From: Prinsepia uniflora
Lineage: Eukaryota > Streptophyta > Magnoliopsida > Rosales > Rosaceae
DNA length: 64,000 nt
Direction of reading: 5' to 3'
Assembly (NCBI GenBank): GCA_032719365.1
Contig: CM064875.1
Span: 17,409,816 to 17,473,815, forward strand
Made by a program: the position numbers and the translations under genes. Shown one piece after another: positions 34,801 through 46,222 of this stretch. The first letter of the stretch is position 1; every line of letters starts with the position of its first letter. The notes under the pieces are model-generated. The model was not told where the DNA came from. It did not search any database and worked only from the letters and a program-made list of their open reading frames with translations.

Positions 34801-37766
34801 TGAGTTTAAAGACTCGGGAGTTTAAAGACTCGGATATGATAAGGCCTGGATTGAGTTTAAAGACTCGGGAGTTTAAAGACTCGGATAGGTCCAGCAGGTT
34901 TGATCGGGAAATTGATGATTTAGTGTGTTTGATATGGTTTCTGATACGGTTTTATGATTCACCTGCTGTGGTTTTTCTAACTGTTTTATAGTGTTTCTGT
35001 TTCTTATGATGCAGTTTATGGTAAATTGATTTATAACTGTGTTCATAACTGTTGGTTATGCATGTGGTTTCAAAACGGAGGGTTTAACTCGGTTTTCTTA
35101 TAAAATGGTTTTTGAACTTTTGTACCTTTTGGTCCACTCACATTTTCTGTTTTAATTGCCCTCCAGGTTGTGGAGCTAGCGCGGGGTCTTGACGTCGAGG
35201 CAGAGTCTGAGGCATAGAAGTGACGTGAGGGATCCTAGAAGAGTTTAAAGGCTTCTGTGTGCGTGTACTTTCTCGGTTTTTAATTTCCTTGTAATGTAGT
35301 GCTATGCTCTGTAAACGATAAGGATTTTGGGATATTTTGTAATTACTCCTGCGTTTGACTGGGTTCGAGTAAGTGTTCCTTAGGTGTTGTGTCGGGGAGT
35401 CAGACGGGAGCGGGATTTACCTCGGGTTTCGGGGTGAAACCGGGGTGGGTCCTGACAATTGTGGACACGTGGGGTGTGTGTAGTGGATTCTAGGGTGCAC
35501 GGTGTAATTATATGTGTGTGTTAGTCGTGTTCGAAGAGGAAAAAAAACAGAGAGTGAGATTGAGGGAGGAATTGATCGAATTGCAGAGAGTGAGTGAGCC
35601 TTTGAGTGTGTGAGTGTGATCAGAGGGAGGCTGAGAGTGCAAGGACTGGTTGAGAGGGATTGAGAGTCGAGGGGTGTGTGTGTGAAGGAATTAGTGAAAA
35701 CCCAGGAAGAACAGGACAGAGGACCACCGTGCACGGCTGTGCACTTCCAGTGACCAAACCGTCAAATTGAACCCATGGTGGTGTTGAGAGACCTGAGGGG
35801 AATCGAGTAGGCACGGCGGAGCTCGCGGTGGCGGCCTGAGCACATGTAATTTCTCCAATCCGTCTATTGCTCTGTTTTGCTGTTTAATTTCAAACTGAAA
35901 GTCGTGGAGTTTGAGGACGAGTCGAGGTGTTTAGTGAGTTCTAATCGACTCAGTAGGTTCCTAGGGAGCTCTAGGGTTTGAAACCGTGACGGGAAATTGC
36001 ACGGTGGACTGGGAAATGAAACAGGGTTTTGGACGGGTTTCTGTTTCGAGCTTGGGAAGACAAGTTAGGGGTCGTGTTGTTGTGTTTGGATTAGGGGAAT
36101 GGATTACTTAGGGTAGAACGAAGCTTCTGGGCTTGAAAGGAACGAAAACGGCTGACGAAAGGCGGAGAACCGGCCACGCCGGTCCAACAAGTGGACGGCT
36201 CGAGGAAGACGATGAACAATGCTCTGTGTGCAGGCGCGTGAAGCCCACGCGCAGCCACTTTGGGCGGCGCGTGAGGGCGCGTGGAGAGGTTTCCGGGGAA
36301 GTGTCCCACTAGGTTTTTGGTCTAATTGCTGTAACGAATCTTTTGGGACAAGTTTCGAGGCAATTGGTTAACGTCTCGGGTTAGTTCTACGTGATTGGAG
36401 GTTTAGGGTTCCGATTAATGACGTTTAGGATTCGAGGAAATTGGGGAAAATTAGGAGGAACTTCGTTGACGTGTTAGTGACGAGTTTTGGTGATTTGTGA
36501 CAGGATCGGGAATCTCAGAGGAGATCGAGGAACGTACGGGACGTACGGGACGCGAGTGACGTGCCTGGGAACTGTGAGTGGACTCTTTCTTTTTAACTGA
36601 GCATGCATAACTGTTTTTATTTACTTGATTTACGGTTTTAAAAATGATTTCATGATGATTGAAGATGCTATATTTGTTTTCCATAGTTGCACGTTTTTCA
36701 AGGCGTTTACGTATTTCAGCACGTTTTACGAGAAATGCTGTGATTATGATTCTGATGCTATGCTTTTGGGATTTCAAATGATAAATGGTTTTCAATGATC
36801 ACAATGTATTTTGAGACATGATTTGATGATCAAGGGTTTTCGATTTTAGAATCGGATTTCGGAAAGCGGAATTTGGTTTTAAAGTTGAAAAGTGGTTTTA
36901 CGGATTTGGGTTCGGAATGACGGTTCTGGATGCCGGAATGGCTTCGGACCAGTGATTTTGGATTCGAATTTGGATATAGATTTGGAAAATGGTTTTCAAA
37001 TGGTTTTGGATTGGATTTGCTGGATCTGGTTATTGGGTTTAAAGACCCGGATTATGTTTGACGAGGAACGGGCCCGGATTGGGTTTAAAGACCCGGATTG
37101 AGTTTAAAGACTCGGGAGTTTAAAGACTTGGATATATTGATATTTCCCCTGTAGGCCTATTGAGTTTAAAGACTCGAGAGTTTAAAGACTCGAGAGTTTA
37201 AAGACTCGGATTATTGAGGCTTAGATTGAGTTTAAAGACTCGGGAGTTTAAAGACTCGGATAGGTCCATCAGGTTTGATCGGATAATGATATTGGTATTT
37301 CATGTTTTATGATACTGTTTCCATGATGATTATTATGTGCTTTATAACTGTTTTCAGCTATTGGGTTATGCATGCATGTTTTCAAAACGGAGGGCCAAAA
37401 CCCTGGTTTGATGAAATTGTTTTTGATACTTTTATTCTTTTTGGTCCACTCACACCTTTCTGTTTATAAATGCTCTCCAGGTCGTGGAGCTAGCGCGGGG
37501 GTTGTCGTTGAGGCAGAGTCATAGGCATAGAGTGACCCCGGAGTGATTTTAGCTTTCCGTTGTGCGTGTGGATACTTTTAGTGTAGTTTTGCTTTATCTT
37601 GTTTGTACTATGCTCTGTACGACTGTGACTTTATTGGATTTTAAGTTATCCCTTGTCTGGCAATGTAATTTGGTTGTGAGATTCTTTTGGGTCTTCGTGT
37701 TGGATTGCCAGACGGGAGCAGGGTTCGCCTCGGTTATCGGGGTGTTAATCGGGGTGGGTCCTGTCA
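31820..37766 (+). mobile_element. Solo LTR nested in Cassandra, itself interrupted
   Basis: TGTAACGACCC ... CCTGTCA with perfect AATGG duplications (31815-31819, 37767-37771). About 2.88 kb without the nested LTR. It shows GTGAGTGGAC (36574) with GGTCCACTCAC (37443-37453), CTCTCCAG ending 37480, nine GRGTTTAAAGAYYC-type units (37035-37261) and a long-loop 3' hairpin with perfect 10-bp arms GTCTGGCAAT (37655-37664) / ATTGCCAGAC (37704-37713). Confidence 0.93.
32396..35457 (+). mobile_element. Solo LTR nested at the fourth level
   Basis: TGTAACAACCC ... CCTGACA, 3062 bp, perfect ATTGT duplications (32391-32395, 35458-35462). GC-rich hairpin at about 33916-33935, GTGAGTGGACC (34253-34263) perfectly complementary to GGTCCACTCAC (35131-35141), CCCTCCAG ending 35166, and eight GRGTTTAAAGAYYC units (34678-34884). 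Open frames of up to 145 codons inside it are not recognisable proteins. Confidence 0.93.
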
Positions 37767-37837
37767 AATGGTCTGGGAGAGGAATGGTGGTGTGCCTTCA
37801 AGGTGTAGGCACACACCTATCTAGCACGAGGCTTTTT

Positions 37838-37944
37838 GGGAGTTCAGTGGCTTTGGGTTCGGTTGGAACTCCAAAGTTAAGCGAGTTGAGATTGGTGCAA
37901 TTCCATGATGGGTTACCCCCTGGGAAGTTGCACCGTGAGCTCCC
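37838..37944 (+). ncRNA. 5S rRNA-like domain of Cassandra LTR
   Basis: GAACTCC-type text, box A-like AGTTAAGCGAG (37875-37885), box C-like GATGGGTTACC (37907-37917) and CTGGGAAGT follow 5S rRNA order and spacing. GGGAGTTCA (37838-37846) pairs with TGAGCTCCC (37936-37944) with one G-T pair, as helix I of 5S rRNA would. It is a retroelement-borne copy, not a 5S gene array; polymerase III use is known for the family but not shown here. Confidence 0.85.
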
Positions 37945-38360
37945 GAAAACAAAACCGTGAGGGCGAGGAGGCCCAAATCGGACAATATCGTGCTAAAGTC
38001 GGGTCGGGTCCTGCCACACGTGTCCTGAGGTAGTCATGGGCGATGTTTCTCATCTGTCAGTGGGTCTGGCCGACCAAATATGGTTTTCCTGTAGGTAAGT
38101 CAGCCTCATGTTGACAGCTTCGAGGACCGAGGGAGTGTTTGGGCCCATCAGAGAGCTAGCTGATAAGCCATGAATGGTTAGCCTTGGCTGACTTGAGTTT
38201 GGCACGTTGTGTTGCTAAGGCAGGCCCTCTCGGTATTTAGTCAGGCCAACCAATTTAAGTACGAATAGGGTTCAATGCATAAGTTGCTGAAGCCTGAAGG
38301 GCTTGACTTTGCTCAGAAAATTGCGCCAACTGACCATTCCGCAGGAGGTCAAAATTGTCA

Positions 38361-40300
38361 TGGTAAGAAAACGACTTTATAATCGAGTATATTGGGGAAG
38401 CTAATCTTATTTTTACTATAGTTATGTCAATCTGACATGAATCCTTTCAAAGCTGCAGGGTATTTTGGGATATATATATATTGATTGAGGCAGGGAAAAC
38501 GAAAATCTCTTTGTTTTTACTAGCTTGATTTTTGTGTGAACATATATTGTGGTGAATTTACGTGGTGTACAAATAGAAATTTGACTAAATAAATTTTGAC
38601 ATTTTAAATTATAAGAAATTATGCTGATAAAAAATGTTAATCATCCGTAACCCAAAATCATCAACGAAACAAACTTTACAACAATTTTGGACCATCTCAC
38701 CTGAGTTGGGTATTGCACGTGAAATATTTTATTAGGCTGAATTGGCTTGCATGCCAAGTAATCATCTTTAGAACACTTAGAGCATCTATAATAATTCTTA
38801 AATTTAAGCTAAATTATACTTAAAATAATTAGAAAGTTATTTTAGCGAACTAAAAAACACTTGAGCAGTGTTCCATATTTTGGAAAATTTCAAATATTTT
38901 TTTTTCATCTTAAACATCTAAATATTCTGAATTTATTATTATATTATTTATCAAATTTATCCAATTGTGAGAAGATAGTTATAGCTAATTTTGATACGAC
39001 TCGATACACGACTCGAAACTCGCACGAGATTTATCCAGGTCAACCCACAAGATTAAAATTTCAGGTTATTTTCGAGTCAACCCATTATGACACATTTAAT
39101 AAACGGGTGGGTTTCGGGTCAACCTGTTAACCCGTATAATGGCATGTTAACTCATTTAATAAATGGGTAGGTTTCGGGTTAACTTGTTAACCTATATACT
39201 GACCTATATATTGACCCGTTTAATAAACGTGTCATTACTAACCCATATATCTACCAATTTACCTACCTAAATATCTATTAAATCTTATAGTTTAAATAGG
39301 TTAAACGGGTCATAGGTTAATTGAGTTTCCAGTACGACCTATTTATTAAATGGCTTATACGGGTTACATAGGTTACCTGGGTCATCAACAAGTGGGGTTC
39401 GGGTTGGACATTCTTAGCACGATTATTAAATGGGTAGGTTTGGGTTAGGCATATTTCGATAAAATAGAGTTCATGACACCACACGAACCCGACACGATAA
39501 GACCCATTTCTAGCCCTAGAACTTACATCTGTTTTCTCTCCCCTATTTGCTAAATGTAGGGAGTCCAAAATCCCTAAAATATTGAAATTTTAAATGAGGG
39601 AATGTGATAGGGGCACTACTCGAGCCTATTTTATCTACAAGTTCCTAAATTAGCCCCAAAAAAATTGTGTTTTAAGGACTTTACTGGAGATGCTCTCAAT
39701 TGGAGAACTTAAAGTGTGCGTATTAGGAGCACGAATTTTGTGATTTTTTTTTTTTAAAAAAAAAAATATGAGTGAAAAACATGATTGTTATTTTTTACTT
39801 TTAAAATATAATAATGAAAATAAATAAATATACGTTCAGAATAACGGTCAAATGAAACATCACTACGAGATGCTTACACGATACACCCTAAAACTTACGC
39901 ACTTGGTTGTATATGGATGTACTAAGTGTGTAAGCATATACCACCACCATTTTTTTTAATTTTTTTTATATAAAATGAATCAATTATATCAAAATAGAGG
40001 AATTAAAATATACACATTTGGCATAGAAAAAATTAATTTGGTATTAAAGACACGTTTTTCATATGACAAGCAGAGTTAAGGCCTCACATTTTTCATGTTG
40101 AACAAAAATTTCATGACTAAATTAGGTTTATCATTCTAAATGTAGGGTGCTTCTAGTTTTATAATTTATTGTAAGCATACTTTATTGGCTATTCATCTTA
40201 GAATCGTCTTTTCCATGTCTTTTTCCTTTTTATGCTATTCAAATGATTAGAATCATCTTTAGGAGGTTCTCTGCTAGGCTTTTGTCCTTTTAGGTTTTTG
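38361..40300. other. Unassigned AT-rich region with one possible TIR element
   Basis: No gene recognised. It holds the TIR-like element at 38780-39695 and a small inverted repeat at about 39870-39936. The rest shows only A/T runs. Confidence 0.5.
38780..39695. mobile_element. Possible non-autonomous DNA transposon (TIR element)
   Basis: GAGCATCTATAATAATTC at the left and the inverted GAGCATCTCCAGTAAAGTCC at the right form imperfect terminal repeats about 0.9 kb apart, similar to the GAGCATCTCCA ends common in plant MITEs. No clean target duplication is visible. Inside are repeated short phrases (ATAAACGGGT, GGGTTAACC-like, GGTTTCGGGT) between about 39030 and 39450, which may be a second repeat. 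Confidence 0.45.
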
Positions 40301-40602
40301 GGTTTTAGCGGCCGCCGCATTTTTTTTTTTTTGCCTGTCTGCGAGTGCTTCTGGACGGTGAGAGCCTTTGCCTTTCCCTTTTATATGCATCGTGTGTGAG
40401 TGAGAGAAACAGGTGAGAGAATACCATTCGTGTGTGAGTGGTCTAGTGTTGGTGTTTGTTCTCCTGTGATCTAAGGTAGAAGGGTGGTGCTTCTTTTGTC
40501 GATGGAAGACTTGGCAGATTGCTTGGGACGTACCATGTGTCTGTATGAGAAGAAGTGTGTGGGAGTTGTGCTGAGTAAGAATGACACGACAGGGATCTTC
40601 TT

Positions 40603-41082
40603 TTGTCTCTGTTTTCTCTAGCTTGTGGAAGGGGTCTGGTGGTGTTTTTTTTTTTTTTTTCCAGAGAAATGGTGGACAAACGATATCTGGTTCATTTTGG
40701 AGACTTGAAGGATAAGACTAGGGTGATGGATATGGAACCATGGCTGTTCAAGGAAGCCTTGGTTATGATCAGGGACATCCAGGGTAGACAAGGCCTGAAT
40801 TCTATCCAACTGTCCATGGTGGTCCTATAGGTGCAGCTTCATGGCATGCCACCGATGTACAAGACGGTGGCTGTGGTGGAGCATATTAGAGGGTGTATTG
40901 GCAGTGTCTTGGAGGTTGATCGAGCAGAAGGGGACGACTGTGTGGGTCGTTTTATTCATCTCAGGTGTCATCTGAATGTGTGTGAACCCCTCATGCGGGG
41001 GACGTGCATTGATTCCCTGAATTGGGGACCATATGGATTGAGTTTCGTTATGAGAACCCCCCCTTGCATATTGTACTAGGTG
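40603..41082 (+). pseudogene. LINE ORF1 remnant (DUF4283-like)
   Basis: Two pieces in the same frame separated by one stop (40828-40830) read M-E-P-W-L-F-K-E-A-L-V-M-I-R-D and then V-Q-L-H-G-M-P-P-M-Y, I-G-S-V-L-E-V-D, F-I-H-L-R-C-H-L-N-V-C-E-P-L-M-R-G. This is the DUF4283 pattern in ORF1 of plant L1-type LINEs. The following W-G-P-Y-G-L/F-R-Y-E-N-P-P region corresponds to the stretch before the CCHC knuckle, which is not preserved. The LINE 5' end lies near 40300, where a GC-rich AGCGGCCGCCGC occurs. Confidence 0.7.
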
Positions 41083-42020
41083 TGTACTCGTCTCCTACAC
41101 TACCAAGATGTGCTCTGTCGCTGGGCTTAGTAATGGCAATGATGTCCTTGGTGACCAGATGAGTAATCTTGCTCTGTTTGAGGGATTGGATGCAACAGAA
41201 GATTTGTGAGTTCGTAAACTAGGACCCTTTGGTAGGAGGGAGGGAGGGCAGAGTGTCCCTACTTCGAAACTAACCAGCCTTGGAAAGAAGGGTGATGCTT
41301 TTCCTTCCCGCGCGGATTCGAAGTGCTAGAGGCGCAGAGGTTTGTTGGGGCCTGCTCACGGAGGGACGAGTTCCCCTACTGTCCTTGCTGGTAATTCATC
41401 TCCAGTGCCCTCTCTTCATGGTGCAACTAGTGACGTGGATGATTCTGGAAGTAAGGCACCAGCGCTGGCCGTTCACCTCAAGGAAGCCCAGGAGGCGGAG
41501 GCGGAGGCAGCTCAGGTATTGGTGGAGCTGTTCGATGCGGGTTGGGCCTCAGGGCATAATCATCTCTTTAGGTGTTATAAGTGATGGGCCTGGCTATGGA
41601 CAAGAGATAGTCATAGACCCTGTTGTGAATTCCAAAGCAGTGGTACATAGACCAGGTCAAGGGAGGGTTTTGGGCTCAACTGTTGAGGATAAAGATAAAG
41701 GGGTTGGGTTTGTTGGAGGTGAGTTGGCTCTCTACATGGATGGGCCTTCCAGTGGGCAAACCAAGGCTGCACGGAAGTTCTATAAGAAAATTGGAAGGTC
41801 AGTTGGAAGTCTCCCCAACAACAGCAACAAGGCCCATAATGCACCTGGCCAATCTTTGAATGATATTATGATTGGCAATAAATGATGCGACAATTTTGAT
41901 GCAGTTGTGGATGAGGATTTGGAGGGTTGCACTAGGCGTTGTAAGTTGAATTTGGATGTGGATGATTTTCAAGTGGTCTGGACTTCCCTTAATTGGTCTC
42001 TCGAGCGGAGGGGTGATGTG
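41083..42020 (+). other. LINE ORF1 C-terminal / inter-ORF region, decayed
   Basis: Lies between the ORF1 and ORF2 remnants. A 201-codon frame (41280-41885) is open but I recognise no domain in it. It is probably the degenerate C-terminal part of ORF1 read in one or several frames. Confidence 0.4.
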
Positions 42021-42780
42021 TCCACCTTTCCCAAAGGGCTGTGATTTCCATGAAAATTCTGGGCTAGAACTGTTAAGGCATCGGGGTGTCATGACAGTCC
42101 AAAGCTTGGTTGGCCAATATAGGCTTTCTAGGTCTGATGTTGTTATTTTATTAGAAACAAAAAATCAAAATTCAAAGTTTGACTATTTGAAGCGTAAACT
42201 TGATTTTTATTGTATGATTGCTATTGAACCTAAGGACTGTTGTGGTGGGTTACGCATCTTTTGGAAATCTGTGGATTCTATAGTTTTAGTTAAGCATGGT
42301 GGTTTATTTTATTGAAATGCTAATTCAAGATGGGTCTTCAACCAAGGTATGGAGACTTTATGTTGTTTATGCTAGTACAGATGATTTGGTCAGGGGGGAA
42401 ATAATGGGAATACATCTAGGACCGTATTAAATGTTTTGTGGAGGCTTGTCTAATTTTAGGGGATTTCAATGATATTATGAGTATTGATGGAAAGTTTGGG
42501 GGCAATACTCGAACTGAGAACAGTATGAGGAGATTCAGATGGTTTGTTTCCAACTATAGCTTATTAGACCTTGGTTACAAAGGCTACCCCTACACTTAAA
42601 GGAACAATAGAGAGGGGGTAATATCTAGGAGCAGGTTGATAGGGGATTTGCCACTAATTAGTGGATTCACTGGCATTCTGAGACTCGAGCATGTGGTAGT
42701 TGAAGGGTCTGACCATGCCATGCTTGCCCTTCATACGTCACCCAAGGCCAAACGTAAGCGACAACTGTTCATCTATGATC
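42021..42780 (+). pseudogene. LINE ORF2 endonuclease domain remnant
   Basis: Reads R-H-R-G-V-M-T-V-Q-S-L then S-D-V-V-I-L-L-E-T-K (the E-T-K motif of the APE-type endonuclease), F-Y-C-M-I-A and C-C-G-G-L-R-I-F-W-K. Later, in other frames, come D-F-N-D-I-like text and a V-V-E-G-S-D-H-A-M-L-type segment matching the S-D-H motif. Several shifts and stops break it. Confidence 0.7.
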
Positions 42781-43021
42781 TGAGGTAAGGGTACTTATTA
42801 GGGTTGCATTGAGGTTATTAAGGAGTAATAGGGCTACTAGCTCCTATGGAAGGTATGGCCTTTATTAAACGCAAACCAAATGAGGCGAGGATGGGGATCT
42901 TGAATTGGAGGAAGAAATCTACCCCTAATCCATAACTGCATATTGGAGCAATTAGGGAGGCATTGCGGGCGGACCTTCAACAACTTTTGAGGGAAATGGA
43001 ATCAAAGCTTTAGAAACAGAT

Positions 43022-43888
43022 TTGAAGCAGGCCATTTTGGATGAAGAGGTTCATGGGAAGTTGAAGTCTATAAATCAGCGGTTGAATGAGGGCGCTAAGA
43101 ATACAAAGTTTTTTCATGAAAAAAACATTAAGCCCCGATGTCAAAATCGGTTTCTAGGCATCCATAATAAGGAGGGACATTGGACTGAGGAACCTAATGA
43201 GATTTGTGCAATTGTTGTGAACTATTTTCAGTCCATGTTCACGGCGTCTCACCTTTCGGATGCAAGTACGGTTAGTGATTGTATTTCCTTATGTATTTCT
43301 CCCAGTGAAAATAGTATGCTTACTTGCCAGGTTAAAGATGAGAAGATTTGGAAGGTAATGTTATCTTTGCTTCCCACGAAATCACCGGGCCACGATGGTT
43401 TCACAACTGCTTTCTATATATTAAAAAAAAAAAACATTGGGTATCATTGGTATGGATGTGGTTGCTTTGGTTAAAGCCTGCTTTGCTACGGGCCACCTGA
43501 GAGGAAGTGACAATCATATAAATATTTCTCTAATCCCAAATGTACCTAATCCTACCCATATGACGCAGTTGAGACCGATAGCCTTATTAAATGTTGTTTG
43601 TAAGATCATTTCCAAGATTATCACTAACCTTTTGAAGAAGATGCTTAAACGAGTTATTAGTACACTCCAGTCTTATTTTCTTGAAGGTTGACAAATTACT
43701 ATTAGCATCTTGGTGGTGCATGAAGTTTTACATAAATTAAAGAAGAAATAAGGGGTGAAAGGGGAAGATTGGTTTTGAAGCTAGACATGGCTAAAGCTTA
43801 TGATCGAGTTGAGTGAAGTTTTCTACAAGTTATGATGCATAAATTTGGTTTTTTTGAGTCCTTTATTCAGTGGATTATGGGTTGTGTT
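43022..43888 (+). pseudogene. LINE ORF2 reverse transcriptase remnant, truncated
   Basis: First frame (43022-43474): N-T-K-F-F-H, then R-C-Q-N-R-F-L-G-I and P-T-K-S-P-G-H-D-G-F, matching the plant LINE N-T-K-F-F-H and K-A-P-G-P-D-G motifs. Second frame (43437-43691): I-S-L-I-P-N, R-P-I-A-L-L-N-V-V-C-K-I-I-S-K-I, again in order. A further piece reads K-L-D-M-A-K-A-Y-D-R-V-E, containing the first catalytic aspartate. The copy ends before the F-A-D-D motif, where an LTR terminus abuts at 43894. Dead by frameshifts and truncation. Confidence 0.85.
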
Positions 43889-43893
43889 ACCTG

Positions 43894-44885
43894 ACAAGAC
43901 CTGTTCCTAAATTTCGAGAAAATTAGACTGGTCCTACTTCCGTTTGACAACTCTTGTCAGATAAGAGATGTAACCAACTTAATGCAAGTCCATAACATAT
44001 TAAATTAACCAAATTAAAGTCGTCCTTGAAGGCTTACACCCACATCCAACCCGATTTCTCCCGACAAGTAACAAAAACCACTTGTTTGATCATATATAGG
44101 CCTTATTTCTATTTTTATACCCATGAAAATGTACATTACAAAGTGTAAACCGTAATCATATAGTAATTAACATAATTATTTTTATGTAATACGGTGCCCT
44201 TAAGACTTGGGGAAAGATCACAACAAAAGGTAGCATCCATAAATCATATAATATGCCTTCTTGATTCTTTTATTTCCAACAATCCTTTTTATGTAAGCAT
44301 AAATCATACTAATTCTTTTATTCATCAAAATGTATCAACAAGATTTGTTAACACAATATCCATATGAGCAAATCCTTAACTAAGCATTTCTCTCAACTTT
44401 CCATAAATTCCATAAATCTCTCTAAGTAGTAAATTAGTTGGTTATTGCATAATCATATAGCAAATAATGATAAAAACCTTTATACAACAACAACCACATA
44501 TGTAAGTCGTTATTAAATCCTTTACCACATGTTCATATCCTTATAATTTCATGAATAAACAAAGTGACACAAATAGTTACATAACCCATATTCATCCTTC
44601 AAATAATGTAGAAATCATAATCATAATCATCATCATCATAACATTATCAACAATTACCCCAAAATAGTTAAGATCAAATCCTTAAATTTCTCAATTTAAT
44701 TTTTGGATTTAAAATATAAACAATACGTGTTGAACTTTGAAACTATGTTCAATAGATGTCCAAATCCTCAACCCTTATATCATTAGATTGAGAATTAAAT
44801 AAGGTTAAATTCTCATGTTGGACGGACAGCCAAAGGAGGCCACACACGCTCTCACGTGCCAACATGACTCTCCGCGCATCGAGGC
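43894..44885 (-). repeat. Truncated LTR fragment (minus)
   Basis: TGACAAGACC at 43894 is a minus-strand LTR 3' end. The 3' hairpin follows (GTTTGACAA CTC TTGTCAGAT, 43942-43962). At about 44830-44890 the minus strand resembles the family's GC-rich GGCGCGTG...GCGCGTGAGGGCGCGTG module. The sequence in between is diverged and the rest of the LTR is missing where the chromovirus pol begins. Confidence 0.55.
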
Positions 44886-44907
44886 CACACGCCAGTATTA
44901 GAGGTCA

Positions 44908-46222
44908 TTGGCTACCTTTTGCCGGGTCCTGGTTTCGGGTCGTTCGACCCCAGCTAGGGCCGAGGACATCCCAATAGTATGCGAGTTCCTAGATGTGTTT
45001 CCTGAGGATTTACCAAGGCTACCACCGCATAGGCAGATTGAGTTCACTATTGATTTGATTCCTGGTACACAACCTATCTCCTTGACACCTTATCGTATGA
45101 CACCAGCCGAGTTAAGAGAATTAAAGGTGCAATTGCAAGATCTAGTTGATATGGAGTTTATTCGGCTGAGTGTGTCGCCATGGGGAGCCCTCGTACTATT
45201 TGTAAGAAAGAAAGAGGGCATCTTGAGATTATGCATGGATTATAGGCAACTTAACAAGGTTACGATAAAGAATAAGTACCCTTTGCCCCGAATTGATTAT
45301 TTGTTTGATAAAATTAAGGGGAGCAAATTATTTTTGGAAGATTGATCTCCATTCTGTTTACCATCAGTTGAGGATCTGAGAAGAGGATGTTCCGCAAACA
45401 GCCTTCCAGACTCGGTATGGTCATTATGAGTTTTTAGTAATGCCATTCGGGTTAACCAATGCACCGGCGGCATTTATGGATTTGATAAACCGAGTGTTTC
45501 GGAAATACCTTGATCAGTTTTTCATTGTGTTTATTGATGATATTTTGGTGTATTCAAACAGTAAGAAGGCGCATGAGGAGCACCTGAGACTTGTGCTTGA
45601 TACACTAAGGAAGAACCAGCTTTTCGCCAAATTGAGTAAGTGCCAATTTTGGTTGACTAGTATTGGGTTTCTGGGACATGTGATTTCAGCGGAAGGAATT
45701 TGCGTTGATCCCCAGAATATTGAGGCAGTGGCAAACTGGGAGCAACCGAAAACAGTGACCGAAGTGAGGAGCCTTTTAGGGTTGGCCGGTTACAACAGAC
45801 GTTTCGTAGAAGGATTTTCTACGATTGCTGCCCCATTGACTCACTTGACCAAGAAGGGAATTAAGTTCATGTGGGATGAGACTTGTGAGAGAAGTTTTCA
45901 GGAATTGAAGAAAAGGTTGACATCCGCTCCGGTATTGACCCTTCCAGATGACAGTGGAAAATTTGAAGTGCACATTGATGCATCCTTACACGGATTTGGG
46001 TGTGTGTTAATGCAACATGGGAAGGTGATTGCTTATGCTTCCCAACAGCTAAAACCACATGAACGCAACTATCCTACCCATGATTTAGAACTGGCTGCAG
46101 TGGTACATGCCCTAAAGATCTAGAGACATTATTTATACGGTGGGACATGTAGACTTTTTACTGATCATAAAAGTTTGAAGTACTTTTTTACCCAGAAGGA
46201 ATTAAATGTGAGGCAAAGACGA
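44908..46222 (+). pseudogene. Chromovirus pol, part 1: reverse transcriptase and start of RNase H
   Basis: Reads E-D-I-P-I-V-C-E-F-L-D-V-F-P-E-D-L-P, P-Y-R-M-T-P-A-E-L, S-V-S-P-W-G-A, M-D-Y-R-Q-L-N-K-V and P-L-P-R-I-D. A frameshift near 45330 and a stop near 45375 follow. After that come M-P-F-G-L-T-N-A-P-A-A-F and the catalytic F-I-D-D-I-L-V-Y-S (about 45530-45556), then F-L-G-H-V-I-S-A-E-G-I and D-A-S-L-H-G-F-G-C-V-L-M-Q. A tryptophan is changed to a stop (TAG) at about 46121; the reading then goes to F-T-D-H-K-S-L-K-Y-F-F and stops at the inserted LTR. All RT motifs except the broken ones are near consensus, so decay is moderate. Confidence 0.93.

Larger units (their letters stand above)
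31758..38016 (+). mobile_element. Cassandra-type solo LTR, split by a nested solo LTR
   Basis: TGTAAGACCCGTGTCC at 31758 to GTCCTGCCA at 38016, flanked by perfect CACGT duplications (31753-31757, 38017-38021). The two parts are 62 and 245 bp, about 307 bp in all, the size of Cassandra LTRs. The right part carries the 5S rRNA-like domain and downstream text (AAAACCGTGAGGGCG, GGACAATATCGTGCTA) typical of this TRIM family. Cassandra is a non-coding element found widely in vascular plants. Confidence 0.92.
31450..38360 (-). repeat. Tat-like 5' LTR (minus), interrupted by Cassandra
   Basis: Next to the primer-site remnant the LTR ends (minus strand) in GAATCAACA at 31450. After removal of the Cassandra insertion the sequence resumes at 38022 and reaches a plausible LTR start TGACAATTTTGACC at 38360, giving about 650 bp. 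No partner LTR is present, so the outer end is only inferred. A TATA box lies at 31677-31686. Confidence 0.6.

Noticed and set aside
37838..37944. Genuine 5S rRNA gene
   Set aside because: Diverged from the plant 5S consensus and embedded in a Cassandra LTR with its own duplication; no tandem 5S units.
37562..37960. 132-codon frame across the end of a solo LTR into Cassandra
   Set aside because: Crosses an insertion joint with a target duplication, so it cannot be an old gene.
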